Below are positions 11,976-22,281 of a stretch of DNA of 45,397 nucleotides, piece by piece. Within the stretch, counting starts at the first letter, position 1. Every line of letters starts with the position of its first letter. Location of the stretch: NCBI GenBank assembly GCA_001642005.1, contig LWCA01000160.1:1-45397 (forward strand). The letters are read 5' to 3'. Origin of the DNA: Intoshia linei (taxonomy: Eukaryota; Orthonectida; Rhopaluridae). The position numbers and the translations under genes are program-made. The notes under the pieces are model-generated. The model saw only the letters and a program-made list of their open reading frames with translations. It made no database searches and was not told the DNA's origin.

Positions 11976-12504
11976 CAGTGTTTCTCAACCTTTTTTACTG
12001 CGCGGAACCCTTATGAAATTTAAAAAAATCGCGGCACCTAAAAGCATGATTAAAAATTTTTTTTGCATGTCGCATATATATAACAATTTGATTTTTAATT
12101 AAAAAAATTAATAACACACGGAATTTAGACGGTAAAACCAGTTGCCTCCCTCACACAACAAAGAAGCATCGAGGACCGTGAGAGATAACTTTTTAGTTAA
12201 ATATCATTATAAACAGGTAAGTAACTTATTTAAATTATTTCAAGAGAGTTGGACCAGTAAAAACCCACCTTCTTTACAATATTTATCATAAAGATAATCT
12301 GAATTAATATTACTTTTTAACATCATTTTTCAGGTTCCCATACTCACAACGTATAATACTTTTATTAAAACTTATTTGAATTAAATTTGAGAAATGATGT
12401 TTTTCATTCATACAACAGTAATTTAACTTTAAATTGAAAAATATCTCATTTATATTTCACGGAACCCCAATTAATTTTCGAGGAACAAGGGTTGAGAACC
12501 ACTG
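11976..12504 (+). mobile_element. hAT-like MITE, 529 bp, perfect 8-bp target duplication
   Basis: The left end CAGTGTTTCTCAACC and the right end GGTTGAGAACCACTG are inverted repeats with a single mismatch in 15. Both flanks carry the identical 8-mer GTTTAACC (11968-11975 and 12505-12512), the hallmark of hAT-superfamily insertion. The subterminal text is the usual 'TACTGCGCGGAACCC' / 'TTCACGGAACCCC' pair. It has no coding frame. Between 12513 and 13527 I see nothing but A/T-rich sequence. Confidence 0.88.
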
Positions 12505-13527
12505 GTTTAACCTTAAATATTTCGTAGTAAAACCACTGAAATGTCAAATTTAAGATCTAATATAATTTCTCGTTTTAAGTAATTTGATCGAATACTAAGT
12601 ATTTTAAAATATCTCGTTTGGTAAGAGAGTAAAGTTGGGGAGTAGCAACAAAAACAAATTTTATACAAATTAATTAAAAATTCATGTCTGCACACACTTT
12701 TAGTTGTGTTAAAATTTAATCAAAAATTCAAGGTCGTTCATACAAATATATTTTTAAAAAGTATAAATATCGATCAAACGTGATTCCGTGTGATTTTCTA
12801 TATTATAATATTTTTATATAGTCGAAAATGTAAAAATAAATTTTTTTTTATAAAATAATAAAAGTAAATAATAGTAATATAAAGTAAAAGTAATAAACAG
12901 CCTAATTTGAGATACATTGAAAATATTTATGAATAAAAAAATTTAATACACACATAATGATTAACCAATTAACCATTAAATGTAATATTTATAAAATATG
13001 GCATATAAAATCTAGTCATTATCAATCAACCATATAAAAAATATCACTAAATATCTGTTAATTCCCATAAGGTCATACCATTTTATAGAGTATAACCATT
13101 GCAGAGAGGAAAAGATTAAAATTAAGTAACATTAAATAAAAAATAAAATAACAAGCCAGTAGGCTATACATGAAAATTTATATAAACGAACATAATTCAA
13201 AATCTAAATGTTTAACAGGTTTAAATTAAATGTACACTAATAAAAAGAAAAAATACCTTTGGAAACATTTTTGTTCATATGAAAATCGTGCATTTTAGAT
13301 TCAGTCAAAGTAATGAAATATTCTTTTTGTGGATTCACAATAAAAAATTCGAGTATTAACGAAGAGTGCCAAATTCAAATCAATGTAAATATAGTATAGG
13401 GATAGAAATGTAATGTATTTGAACAAGGAATTGTAAATTTCAAAGTGTGTAAACATTAAAAGTAAGATTTCACATTTAATTTAACTGGAATGACTTTTAC
13501 AGATCAATTAAACTTCACATTACAGAA

Positions 13528-14020
13528 TCATGCACTTCGACTCAGTAAAGTCCAAATTTGAAAACATAAAGTTCCCAATTTTGTTGTAAAATATTTTAGT
13601 TCTTGTTTATCACAATTTTGAAGTGAGTCTAAACTTTTGTAAATATTTTAAATTAATGTATACCTTTAATGCAATTTAATTCTATACTAATGATAGAATA
13701 TATGTACAATTTACTATTCCACTTATAGTGACAATCTTCTTTACTGTCGTTCAATATAGGGTCACAACAATATTTATCCATAAAATAACAAAAATAATGC
13801 CGGGAAAATAGGATATGACTGGGTAGGATGTTTAGAGGGTATTGTAATATATCAAATAATTCCACCATGTGAACATATAGTTTAGACAGCTCTGTATATA
13901 TATGACACAATTTAATGTTTTTATTTTTCTTGGAATACCAATTAATTCTTCCATCGTAGTAATTCAAAGCTCCATCCAAAAATGTATTTACATTTTCAAG
14001 TGCATTTTTTCTTCTTTTCA
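13528..14020 (-). CDS. Two 3' exons of an unrecognised helical protein
   Basis: Exon 14020-13664 follows a TTGATTTAG acceptor. It is joined by a 35-bp GT..AG intron (13663-13629) to exon 13628-13528, and the frame is open throughout for ~153 codons. The sequence is rich in helix-forming segments and aromatics: VNTFLDGALNYYDGRINWY, HIYTELSKLYVHMVELF, HYFCYFMDKYC, and at the end LGTLCFQIWTLL. No family is recognised. At least one 5' exon carrying the ATG must lie beyond 14030 but could not be located. The second exon supports a real gene, because removing the short intron exposes 33 more sensible codons. Confidence 0.5.
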
Positions 14021-14029
14021 CTAAATCAA

Positions 14030-14989
14030 TAGATTTAACTGACCAAATAAAAAATCAGGACTATAAATACATTCAATATTGTACTAGATTATATCTATCA
14101 ATGATAGAATAATAACAATTTGAATAATTTCTAGTAAATGTAAATGATAAGTGCAAAAAAAGATTAATCAATGGAAACCAAGAATTTAACCTTTGAAATG
14201 GTACTTGTACAATATATTATTCTGCAGCATATTGAATATATGATATTTTTAAGTTACCAACTAATTAATATAATATACAGAATAACAGGACACATGCTGC
14301 TAATATGTCCCTAACTGCTCTGCACTGACTTGTGCTTATTCTTTAATGAATTCATTTATATTTTAATGTTAATGGTAGTTTGATAAGATTTATCAATTCT
14401 TTTCACATACAATGTTAACGATATGACCCATTTATAGTGTATTACACCCATGACCATCAAACTGGACGCTATTTATTATTATTATTATTATTAGAGAGTC
14501 GAATAAGTTTAAAATTAATAATTAGAGGGCTGATAAAATAACAAAGATTGCATACATTGTATTGGATATTTGTCTCATAAATATTGAATTAATAAACACT
14601 ATATAACACTCAAAAAAACAGTTTCACCAAATTGATTTATAATCTGAGCCATTCTCCAGCATATAAAATATAATTATTTCAAGTGAGTGACTTACAGGAA
14701 ATGATATCTAAGGCTCATACTCATAGATAGACTTAAAATGTGGGTATGGTAGCATGCAACATGGTTATCTGCACTATTTTGCATATAAGTAAATACTAAA
14801 ACACATTTACAGTTAAACTTTGTTACGATGTTACGCGCAAAACATGTGATAACATTTGAACATCCGTTATATCCAGGTATTCTCAACCCTTTTTCACTGT
14901 GGACCCAAAAAAAATTATATACATTGCATTCTTTACTAATATAAAATTTTTTGTTACTTTTTATTTAAAAAACACAAATTGGTAATACA
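14030..14989. other. Intergenic, microsatellite and a hAT-type terminus
   Basis: The stretch contains an (ATT)n microsatellite near 14470-14492. At 14874-14889 it contains CAGGTATTCTCAACCC followed by T-run and CACTGTGGACCC, which looks like the left end of another decayed hAT-like element. No right end was found. No gene is supported. Confidence 0.4.
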
Positions 14990-15500
14990 GTTTTTCCAAA
15001 GTGATGCAGCATCGCAAATGTCATTTTCGAAATTGAGTCCTTGAGGGTATAAAACTCAATTTCATCTTATTTTAAAAATAAAACCAACCCTAAAATTATA
15101 AAAAACACAGATCCTCCAACGCATTAAAAATTATTATTTTTAAATTTACTTTATCTATAATAATAATTAATTAAATTTTAAAAAAGGGCAATCTGGGTTT
15201 TGGTCGTTAAAATGCACTTTTTTGAGGTCAACATTTATTATTATGCTTATAATTTTAAAAACTATCCCAGAATTTGTTTTATAAAATTTTATGACTTGTT
15301 TCATTTCATTCACTGACATCAGTTTTGAAAAAACGACTTTATGTACTGAACATGTCTATAAAATGCTTAATATTTAAAAAACTGTTCAAATTTGTGCTTG
15401 TTAAAATTCTAGGAAACAGTATTTAAAAAAAAAAGTCATTTGGGATTTTCATAAATCCGTGAATTTCTGATTTTGAAGTTTGAATTTGTTGAAAACTAAA
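14990..15500. repeat. R1 repeat copies in opposite orientations
   Basis: 14995-15090 is a reverse R1 segment (CATCGCAAATGTCATTTTCG then AAATTGAGTCCTTGAGGG). 15180-15330 is a forward segment (GGGCAATCTGGGTTTTGGTC, TTTTTGAGGTCAACATTTAT, TATGCTTATAATTTTAAAAA). A further forward-like unit is at 15430-15490. The head-to-head arrangement is unlike a single intact element and suggests rearranged or nested copies. Confidence 0.5.
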
Positions 15501-15600
15501 AATAATAGCTTACCATGTTAGTAATCACTAAACGTTGTTTGAGAGTTACCTCTTTAGTAGTAACAAAATTTAATAGAATATCTCTGAGAGATACCCAATA

Positions 15601-17565
15601 CTAAACCAATTGAAAAATCTTTTTATAAAAAATAAACATTATGATAATTAGCACCGCCCCATTAAGCGAATGATGCACTACGCAATGACATACATGTATC
15701 GAATATTTTAAATCATAACAATAATAATAAACAGTATTACCAACTTCCCATAGAGCAAATTTTGTGTAAAAAGAACAAGTTTTGGCTTTGTAATGTTGAT
15801 AAAAATGCGAAAATGAGTTGATTTCATTATCAATTATTTGATTTGTTTCAATTGTAGTTATTTTTGGAAAACAATCCAAAGAAGAAGCACGTAAAAACGA
15901 TTCACACAAAGAACAAATATTAGATTTTCCACAAATATTATTACAACAAACGGATACTTTGTTGATCATATTTTGATTTGAATTTATATAAGAATGCACA
16001 TTGAATTCATACAAAAACACGTAATTGCTAGATTTTGAAGACTAAAAATTATTGGTAAGATTTTTAACTGTAAATAATTATTTTTAATAAATGTTCCTTA
16101 CCGGGCAACTATTAAAGAATGCAGATAAAACAAAACAAATGAGTATGCAAATAAAGCCATTAGTAGATAATTCTTTTGCTATAGTGGAATTGGCTGACCA
16201 AAGGTTCAACAAAAATATAATTGACGAAAATTGAGTAAATATAAAAAATGTAGAAGAATCATAATTTGGTTTTGCAGTGGAAAAGGTCTTTAGTGTTATT
16301 TCGAAAAATACGTCCATAGATTTGTACCGAGTCAAAGATTTTAAAGTAAAATTTTGATAAATTTGTTTCAGTCTCTTTCTTAGAGATAAAATGGTATGGA
16401 TAGAAATATTTTGATTGATAATGCTTTGGTTAAATGATGAATTAATTTTGGGAGTATCTAAATTTATTTAAATGTAATTTTGACGAATCGTACCGTAGAA
16501 AAAATTATTAGAAAGAAACGAATATACAACACCAATAAGGTAAATTATACTATAACTAGAATGAATTGTACTATTCCAAGAAGGGTAATCGCACGAAAAG
16601 GTATCACATATTGTTCCTTTTTTTAAATATTTCAGGTAAATTAAATTTTGAGATTGAATGAAACCAAACTTTTGTAGATAATAAGGATAATATTCTATAG
16701 GGTTATTTGTAAATATTTTGTCTAAATTATCGTATGTACAAAATTCAATTTGAGGAATAAGGCAAGATGTATGGAAATATAAGTCCCATATTTTCTGTAC
16801 GTTTTTTGGCAAATCACTATACATTTCAGATTCGGTATCAAATTTATTGGCATAGCAAATGCATTCTTGAAAATTATTCAATTTAGACCAAAACTCAGCC
16901 ATGGGAAAGATTTTGAATTGAAAAAATTGTTGTAATCCAACTTTTTTCAATAAATTACACTTTGTTATAATTTTTGAGTACCTTAACCGATATTTTGACA
17001 GCCCAGTTGGGCTTAAACTTTCAATTAAGTCAACAGGTGATATTGTACCTAAATGAATAGTTACACGTATTATAAAATTAAAACCAAATTTTGGTGGACC
17101 AATAAAAAAATCTGAATCGGCACTCACAACTGGGCATTTTAAGCCGTTGGCAAATTTCACGATATAATCATCGGCCGGACCATCACAATAAAAATAATGA
17201 ATGTCATTAAAATTTAAACATTCGATAAATACACTCATCAGTGAAAATTCAGCGTTAAATTTAAATTTTTCGAAATTTTTTTTTGATTTTTTCCTTTTTT
17301 TTATGGTTTCGTAGCAAATCCCATCCATGATTACGTATATGCAAACGTTTAATCTCAACAGACTGTGCATGACGTTGTTGATACGATCATAGTAGATACC
17401 AAGGCTTTTACATAATCTTTTCTTCAAAACACCATCGTTTACAAACAAGGTAGATGTGTATGCAAAATTACACCCATCTATCACCAAAGTACTATTATTT
17501 AACTGGAAATTTGTATGAATATTTGACAGCGATTTAATAAATGTACTAAAATCCTTAATTCCCAT
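15601..17565 (-). CDS. ASTE1: Asteroid-like XPG/FEN1-family protein (3 exons)
   Basis: Exons 17565-16494, 16457-16102 and 16041-15601 are separated by introns of 36 and 60 bp and give 622 residues. The first two exons sum to exactly 476 codons. I chose the ATG at 17565 because it gives MGIKDFSTF, the expected N-terminus of the XPG nuclease superfamily; an ATG 24 codons upstream is in frame but adds an atypical hydrophobic leader. The XPG-N region shows TLVIDGCNFAY and CIYVIMDGICYETIKKRKK. The XPG-I region shows ADDYIVKFANGLKCPVVSAD followed directly by SDFFIG. This matches asteroid-type proteins (asteroid in flies, ASTE1 in vertebrates), putative structure-specific nucleases. The usual acidic residue just before AD is not obvious (DGPADD), so activity is uncertain. 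Exon 3 is Cys-rich with a hydrophobic tail. An alternative splice from GTAATACTG (~15740) into sequence near 15600 could replace the last 35 residues. It lies 94 bp downstream of the SH3BGRL-like gene. Confidence 0.78.
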
Positions 17566-17659
17566 TTTCCATACTATTAATAAGTGAACGATAATAAAAT
17601 ATTTATTTTGTAAATACAAATCAAAAAGGTGAACCATGTTTAGTTAGTTGAATCTGGGT

Positions 17660-18108
17660 TTAAGTTTCTGCCACCTGAAAGTAAAAAAGTGTATAGTTTA
17701 TATCAAGATTTTGTATACCATTTCAAGGTGATCAGTTTCTTTGAGAAAATTATCAATATCCTCATTATCATTTGCTACCACAACATCATCGTAACCCTAT
17801 GAATTTGAAATAATATATATTTATAAAAAATAAATTACTCCCACATATTTATCACAGTAAAAAACAAACGGTGGGTTTTTGTTATTGAATAAATTCAGTT
17901 TTCTTAGTTTATCCTTGTATTCAATGTTATCATTGAGAGTATAATCAATGATATTTACTTTATAGTTTAAAGTCTTGAAAATATGACGTATAAAATCCGC
18001 TTTGGAATCTACCTAAATTTAAAAATATATAAATAAACCAAGTATAATTACGTCCGCTCTAGAAGATAACGATGAGGTAAGTATCAAAACAGAATTTTCG
18101 TCAGTCAT
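17660..18108 (-). CDS. SH3BGRL: SH3BGRL-like small thioredoxin-fold protein (4 exons)
   Basis: Exons 18108-18052, 18012-17845, 17796-17719 and 17674-17660 with introns of 39, 48 and 44 bp give 105 residues, close to the ~114 of human SH3BGRL. The start MTDENSVLILTSSLSSRADV leads into a helix (SKADFIRHIFKTL) and strand (YKVNIIDYTL). A KDKLRKLNLFNNKNPPFVF segment carries the PP-phi-F pattern, followed by GYDDVVVAN and a helix DNEDIDNFLKE. This order is that of the SH3-domain-binding glutamic-acid-rich protein family: a glutaredoxin-like fold without the redox CxxC, of unclear molecular role. The last coding exon is only 15 bp. Without that last splice the protein would instead end after KIL-I in the intron. 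Confidence 0.75.
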
Positions 18109-18374
18109 TTTATCAATTTGTTATTGATATTTTGTTTTATGGTAAATAGAAACGCATAATCCATAAGTTTATTGAAATAAATTCAATATTTATTTTGTCT
18201 CAAACTTTAAAATGAACAGATGAATCGTTGTAACGCATTAATTGCTAATGAGTTCAATCAATAAATTATAATAGCTCAGTTGAATGTATTTTACGTTTCA
18301 GATTATTAATTAATTATAATAAAATTTACATCCTGTATACTAATTTATACAATTTGTACATGTAATTTTTATAT

Positions 18375-18718
18375 TTATTTTTTATCAATATCAGTAACAT
18401 GTTTTTCTACTTCATCTTCGACTTGTTTCAATTCTTTTATAGCTTTCCGCACGATTTCTAGTTGTTTTTTTTTTAAATTTAAAAAATATGCTTCTTCATT
18501 TGCAGCTTCTTTGGCACCAAAAGCTCCTCCACTTTTAAAGAATTATTCAATATAAATATCAATATCAATATTTACCTTGAACGAATTGACCCTCCAGACC
18601 CGCCGCCTTTATTTACTCCTGATCCCAAGTCACCAGATTTACTACTCATACTTCGAAAAATTTGCGTTTTCCCGTTTTTCCAGATATCAAAGCATTTTGT
18701 TAAATTTCTGACATTCAT
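18375..18718 (-). CDS. ATP5IF1: Mitochondrial ATP synthase inhibitor factor 1 (IF1)
   Basis: Exons 18718-18576 and 18531-18375, with a 44-bp intron, give 99 residues. The first ~25 residues (MNVRNLTKCFDIWKNGKTQI) are basic and amphipathic without acids near the start, fitting a mitochondrial targeting presequence. A Gly/Ser-rich linker follows. Then comes the diagnostic inhibitory segment GGSIR..SGGAFGAKEAANEEAYF, equivalent to the F1-binding region of animal IF1, and a long Lys/Glu coiled coil (KAIKELKQVEDEVEKHV) used for dimerisation. IF1 binds F1-ATPase when matrix pH falls and prevents ATP hydrolysis. The intron falls between SIRS and GGAF. It is the first gene of a tight same-strand run with the SH3BGRL-like and asteroid-like genes. 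Confidence 0.9.
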
Positions 18719-19192
18719 TTTTGTGATGATTACTTTATTTAATGTCAATAGGAATATGTAAATTCTTTTTTGTAAATATTACAAAATTTACTTGAATTTC
18801 AGGATACATCGTTATTAATGTAGAACTTTAGTGCCTTCGCATCATCTACAATATAGAATTTATTATCAACGTCAAAATTGAAAAAATATCCACTATGAAA
18901 CATAAGTAGTACCCATTATAATTATACATTGTATCACTGATCGTCATACTTGTCTGAAATCATAGGTATCATTTTTACATAAGCTAGGATAATTTAATAA
19001 GTTCAAATCCCATTATTTTAAATTATATTTGACATTGCCATTTGGTTAGAAAAGACTTGAATTGCTTTTCTAGCTTAAACTAACAATCCAACAATATGCC
19101 CTGTCTTCTAAAAAGGGGCTCTAAAATTTTTTTATCGCTTCGCTCTTTAAAATTTTGAAACTCAAAGCCACGAAGTGACTTAAGACGAATCT
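18719..19192. other. Intergenic region
   Basis: No gene seen. Around 19111-19190 there is a less A/T-rich stretch with TTATCGCTTCGCTC and GAAGTGACTTAAGACG directly before the repeat copy that follows. It may belong to the same mobile element. Confidence 0.4.
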
Positions 19193-19570
19193 GGGTACTA
19201 CGTACAAACATCACCTAGCTCTGCAGAGGGCACATTTTTATTCTACCAAAAAAAAAAAATTCACGTTGATAATCTAACTTAAAAATCATACTATTCACTA
19301 GTATCAATCCTTTAAAGGAGTGCTTGTCAAACTTGTTTGATGTGGAACCGTCATATCACATTACTTTTTAATTTAAAGTGTATCATTATATCATAATTTT
19401 ATTTTGTTAACATTTGTGTAAAGAATTTTAAAAAAAATAGTTATCCCATTTTTATAATTTATTAGACAGAATGTGTAATATAATAATACATAAAAATAAA
19501 TTAAAACATTGCAATTCTAAAAATTATCATAAATAGCATAAATTCCAGAAAAATAAAATTATAAAAATTA
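19193..19570 (+). repeat. Dispersed repeat B/C, copy 1
   Basis: Begins TACTACGTACAAACATCACC, then CTAGCTCTGCAGAGGGCACA, a T-run, TTCTACC and an A-run. It continues through TCAAACTTGTTTGATGTGGA, TTATCCCATTT, AGACAGAATGTGT and AATTCCAGAAAAATAAAATT. The same order is repeated at 23711-24089. The inner TTGTCAAACTTGTTTGATG / GTTCCCAAACTTGTTTTAGG resembles a hAT-type left terminus, so this family may be a composite of two elements. No coding frame. Confidence 0.7.
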
Positions 19571-19810
19571 ATTATATTTTTTTATACATCGAATTAACTT
19601 AAAATTTTGGAACTAAATTTTAATTATAAATCTTGAAAAAATGTATAAGTTTGAATTGATTGTTTATAAAAAAAACGTATTACATAATACAAACGTCAAC
19701 AAATTAAAATAAATTTCATAATATATTTTTAATTAATTTTCACTAATGAATCTTATTTAATCTAAGTGATTACAATTTCAAAGCATATGTTTGCAATATT
19801 GATTAATATT

Positions 19811-20849
19811 ATGAAAAATATGGCCCTTGACATTTTAGATGGTAATTTATCTGATAAATACACTTTTTTGCATTTAAACAGAAATTAAGTCCACTACCTT
19901 TACTTTATTTGTTGACATAGTTGAAATACACTCTAGTATAAAACATGATATGTATGTAAATGCAAATATTTGATAAGTAAGTTTACTTATTTTGTCAAAA
20001 TCGTTTAAAGATTTAGCTGAATTATTACAAGCGTTTGTATTGAAAAACATGGTAAAATGGAACACTTTATAATAATAATAATTTCTAAAGGTAAAGTGTA
20101 TGTTTAATTCTCGAAAACAGGAATTATATTCAAGTTTAAAGGCACCATTGAGAGATGATGACAATATTTATTATACTATCCTTTTTCAGAACCTTACAGT
20201 AATTTTTATTGATAGATACTATTTGAATTACACATTTAATTTTATTTAGATTTTAATGTTTAATAAAAAACTAATTTCAAAACCAAAAAAATGTTGGATA
20301 AAAGTGTCAGTCCTTAATTTAGATTTTAAAGGAAGTTACTGTGAACACGACAGTAACTTGTTTCTTTTCAATATATCTATTGACGAGTAAGCTTTTGTTG
20401 AATACTTTTTCATTTATACTAATTTAGAAATTTTGAATTTATTCCGTTATATTTCAAAGTGTCATTGTATATAAATGTAAGTAGTAATATTTATTTGGTA
20501 CTAATTTTTAGAGTATATTTATTAAGCGATGTATTGGTAAATCAAAAATCACTAACTGTAAAAAAAGTAAAGATGGTAATTCTACAATTTCATCAAGATT
20601 ATATGACAAGCATGAAACTTTTATTGGAATTGTTAATTTATACATTAATCAAAAGGTATTAAAAAACATAATTTTACATAACCGTGTTACTAGTTATATC
20701 CACCCAAAAAGGAAAGACAAACGTCGGCAAAATTGCATCCAGTAAATTTTATCATAATTGTCGCATACCAAACATTAATTGTACCATACACAAATCAAAG
20801 GTCATCAACCTATTTTCACGTCAATATAACGAAGAAACAAGATATTTAA
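19811..20849 (+). CDS. Unrecognised 239-residue protein rebuilt from 8 small exons
   Basis: Exons 19811-19841, 19882-19935, 20011-20051, 20091-20198, 20250-20386, 20428-20476, 20512-20655 and 20694-20849 sum to 240 codons. The introns are 40, 75, 39, 51, 41, 35 and 38 bp, all GT..AG. The last five exons are the most secure. The first three rest on frame and splice fit (start MKNMALDILDEIKS). The middle has CWIKVSVLNLDFKG, FLFNISIDENFEFIPLYFKV and TFIGIVNLYINQK, a run of alternating hydrophobic strands that could form a C2-like or other beta-sandwich. The end is LHPVNFIIIVAYQTLIVPY and a polar tail. No family is recognised. A minus-strand frame over 20164-19874 has no ATG and overlaps these exons, so I regard it as a shadow. 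Confidence 0.6.
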
Positions 20850-21148
20850 AGACTAAAAAAGTCATTTATTGACTTTTATTGGATCCTATAAAATATTTCT
20901 TAGGCGGAATGAAGGATAGGTAGAAAAGAAAGAAAAATATGGTCAAGTGAGGCATAATATTACTGATATTCCATTAATGTTTGGTGTGTACATTGTACAG
21001 TAGAAAATATAGTTAAACCAAATTATTATCATAAATAACGTTACAAATTACTGATAATTCTTATAATGATATAAATTCGGTAAATTATTACAAACTGTAT
21101 TTATACAGTATAATTAATCTAATAACCGTTTAGACAATTCCTTACCAA

Positions 21149-21551
21149 ATGGAAAAAAAAAAGTCAAAATCTTGCAAATTTAGTTCCAGTTCAAATCTTG
21201 TACGTTATTATATATGGTAATATTAACATATTATATAGCCTCTAACTCTCCAACCCAAAAAAAATATTGTGTCAAATTTGTTGCCGAGTTATGATGCATA
21301 TGAGATGATTTCAAAAAATCTTCAAATTCGAAAACTTTGTAATATTTTACATGATTATTGACATTTATATTATAATTGAAAATATTTATAATTTTTTAGT
21401 AAGAAATTCTAAGCATTACAATATTGAATGGATAGATAATTTAATTGAAAAATTTCCAAATATGTCAAAATTGTACACTATACGATATCACCTTATTTAT
21501 CAATTCAACGAAGAATTAACACAAGGAATTAAAGCCATAAACGTAGAGTAG
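21149..21551 (+). CDS. Unrecognised 100-residue protein (3 exons)
   Basis: Exons 21149-21199, 21239-21338 and 21400-21551 with introns of 39 and 61 bp sum to 101 codons. The protein starts MEKKKSKSCKFSSSSNLPL. It has a helical middle (SYDAYEMISKNLQIRKLLRN), then YNIEWIDNLIEKFPNMSKLY and ends FNEELTQGIKAINVE. The basic, serine-rich N-terminus looks disordered. No known domain is evident. The clean phase sum and typical intron ends support a real small gene about 300 bp downstream of the preceding one on the same strand. The two could also be exons of a single transcript, but each has its own in-frame start and stop. Confidence 0.55.
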
Positions 21552-21836
21552 GATGTAAATTTTATTGTACATTATATTCAATAAATATAATTTAAAGTTA
21601 TTACAATAGATTCAAACCTCAATTTAAGAAATAAACTCTTTCAAATATAAGAAAAATGTACTACCCTAGATAAGCTAAATTTGATTAGTTTTTCAAAAGG
21701 TTCAAAAACTGTTTTGAACCTACACTTGGTATATTGTAAACAACATTGAAATGTTATTTCGAATTTATAACTAAATGTAGATTGTAACGAGGAAACGTTA
21801 GAAAATTAATACATTTTATTATTATATACATTATGG

Positions 21837-22273
21837 CAGTGGTTCACAAATGGGGAGCCTACAGAGTCTGAGGGGGCCGCAGATTTAAGAAAAATTTTAA
21901 AATTAAATTAGAATCGTTAACATTAATTTGATTTAGTATTTGATTAATATATTCTTAAAATTCAGATTAATTTTGAATTATAATAAATTTAAATGTTATT
22001 AACCTTTACGAGAAAATAACACGTATATAAACAAAAAAGAACAATCATAAATTTACAATTGTTTATATACAAGGCCCTAGTAACTAGGGTGTCAACTATA
22101 TTAAAGTATGATTTATAACGAAAATAAAACCAGTAATATTAAAAGATAACATTATTTTAATCGCTGTTATAATAATATAATGAACATATTCACTATTTTG
22201 TACTAATTGATTTTCTCTAAAAATATTTGTATACTGTTAAGGAGGTCGACAATATATTTTTTGGCAACCACTG
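21837..22273 (+). mobile_element. hAT-like MITE, 437 bp, with target duplication
   Basis: Left end CAGTGGTTCACAAATGGGGA, right end TTTTTTGGCAACCACTG. The first and last eight bases are inverted repeats (CAGTGGTT / AACCACTG). Flanks CATTATGG (21829-21836) and CATTAAGG (22274-22281) match at 7 of 8. The right ~240 bp (from about 22034) are repeated with high similarity at 26047-26281 in an intron of TTC29. No coding frame. Confidence 0.8.
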
Positions 22274-22281
22274 CATTAAGG

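Noticed and set aside
14470-14492. Short tandem ATT units considered as a CRISPR-like or satellite array
   Set aside because: It is a simple trinucleotide microsatellite without spacers or longer units.
16084-16335. Apparent separate small membrane protein gene
   Set aside because: Its frame continues upstream and joins the asteroid-like gene through a 36-bp GT..AG intron at 16493-16458 with exact phase, so it is exon 2 of that gene.
18990-19015. AGTTCAAATCCC resembling a tRNA T-arm
   Set aside because: No upstream D-arm or 7-bp acceptor stem pairing is visible.
19874-20164. Minus-strand open frame of 96 codons
   Set aside because: It has no ATG at its start and lies opposite several exons of a well-phased plus-strand gene.
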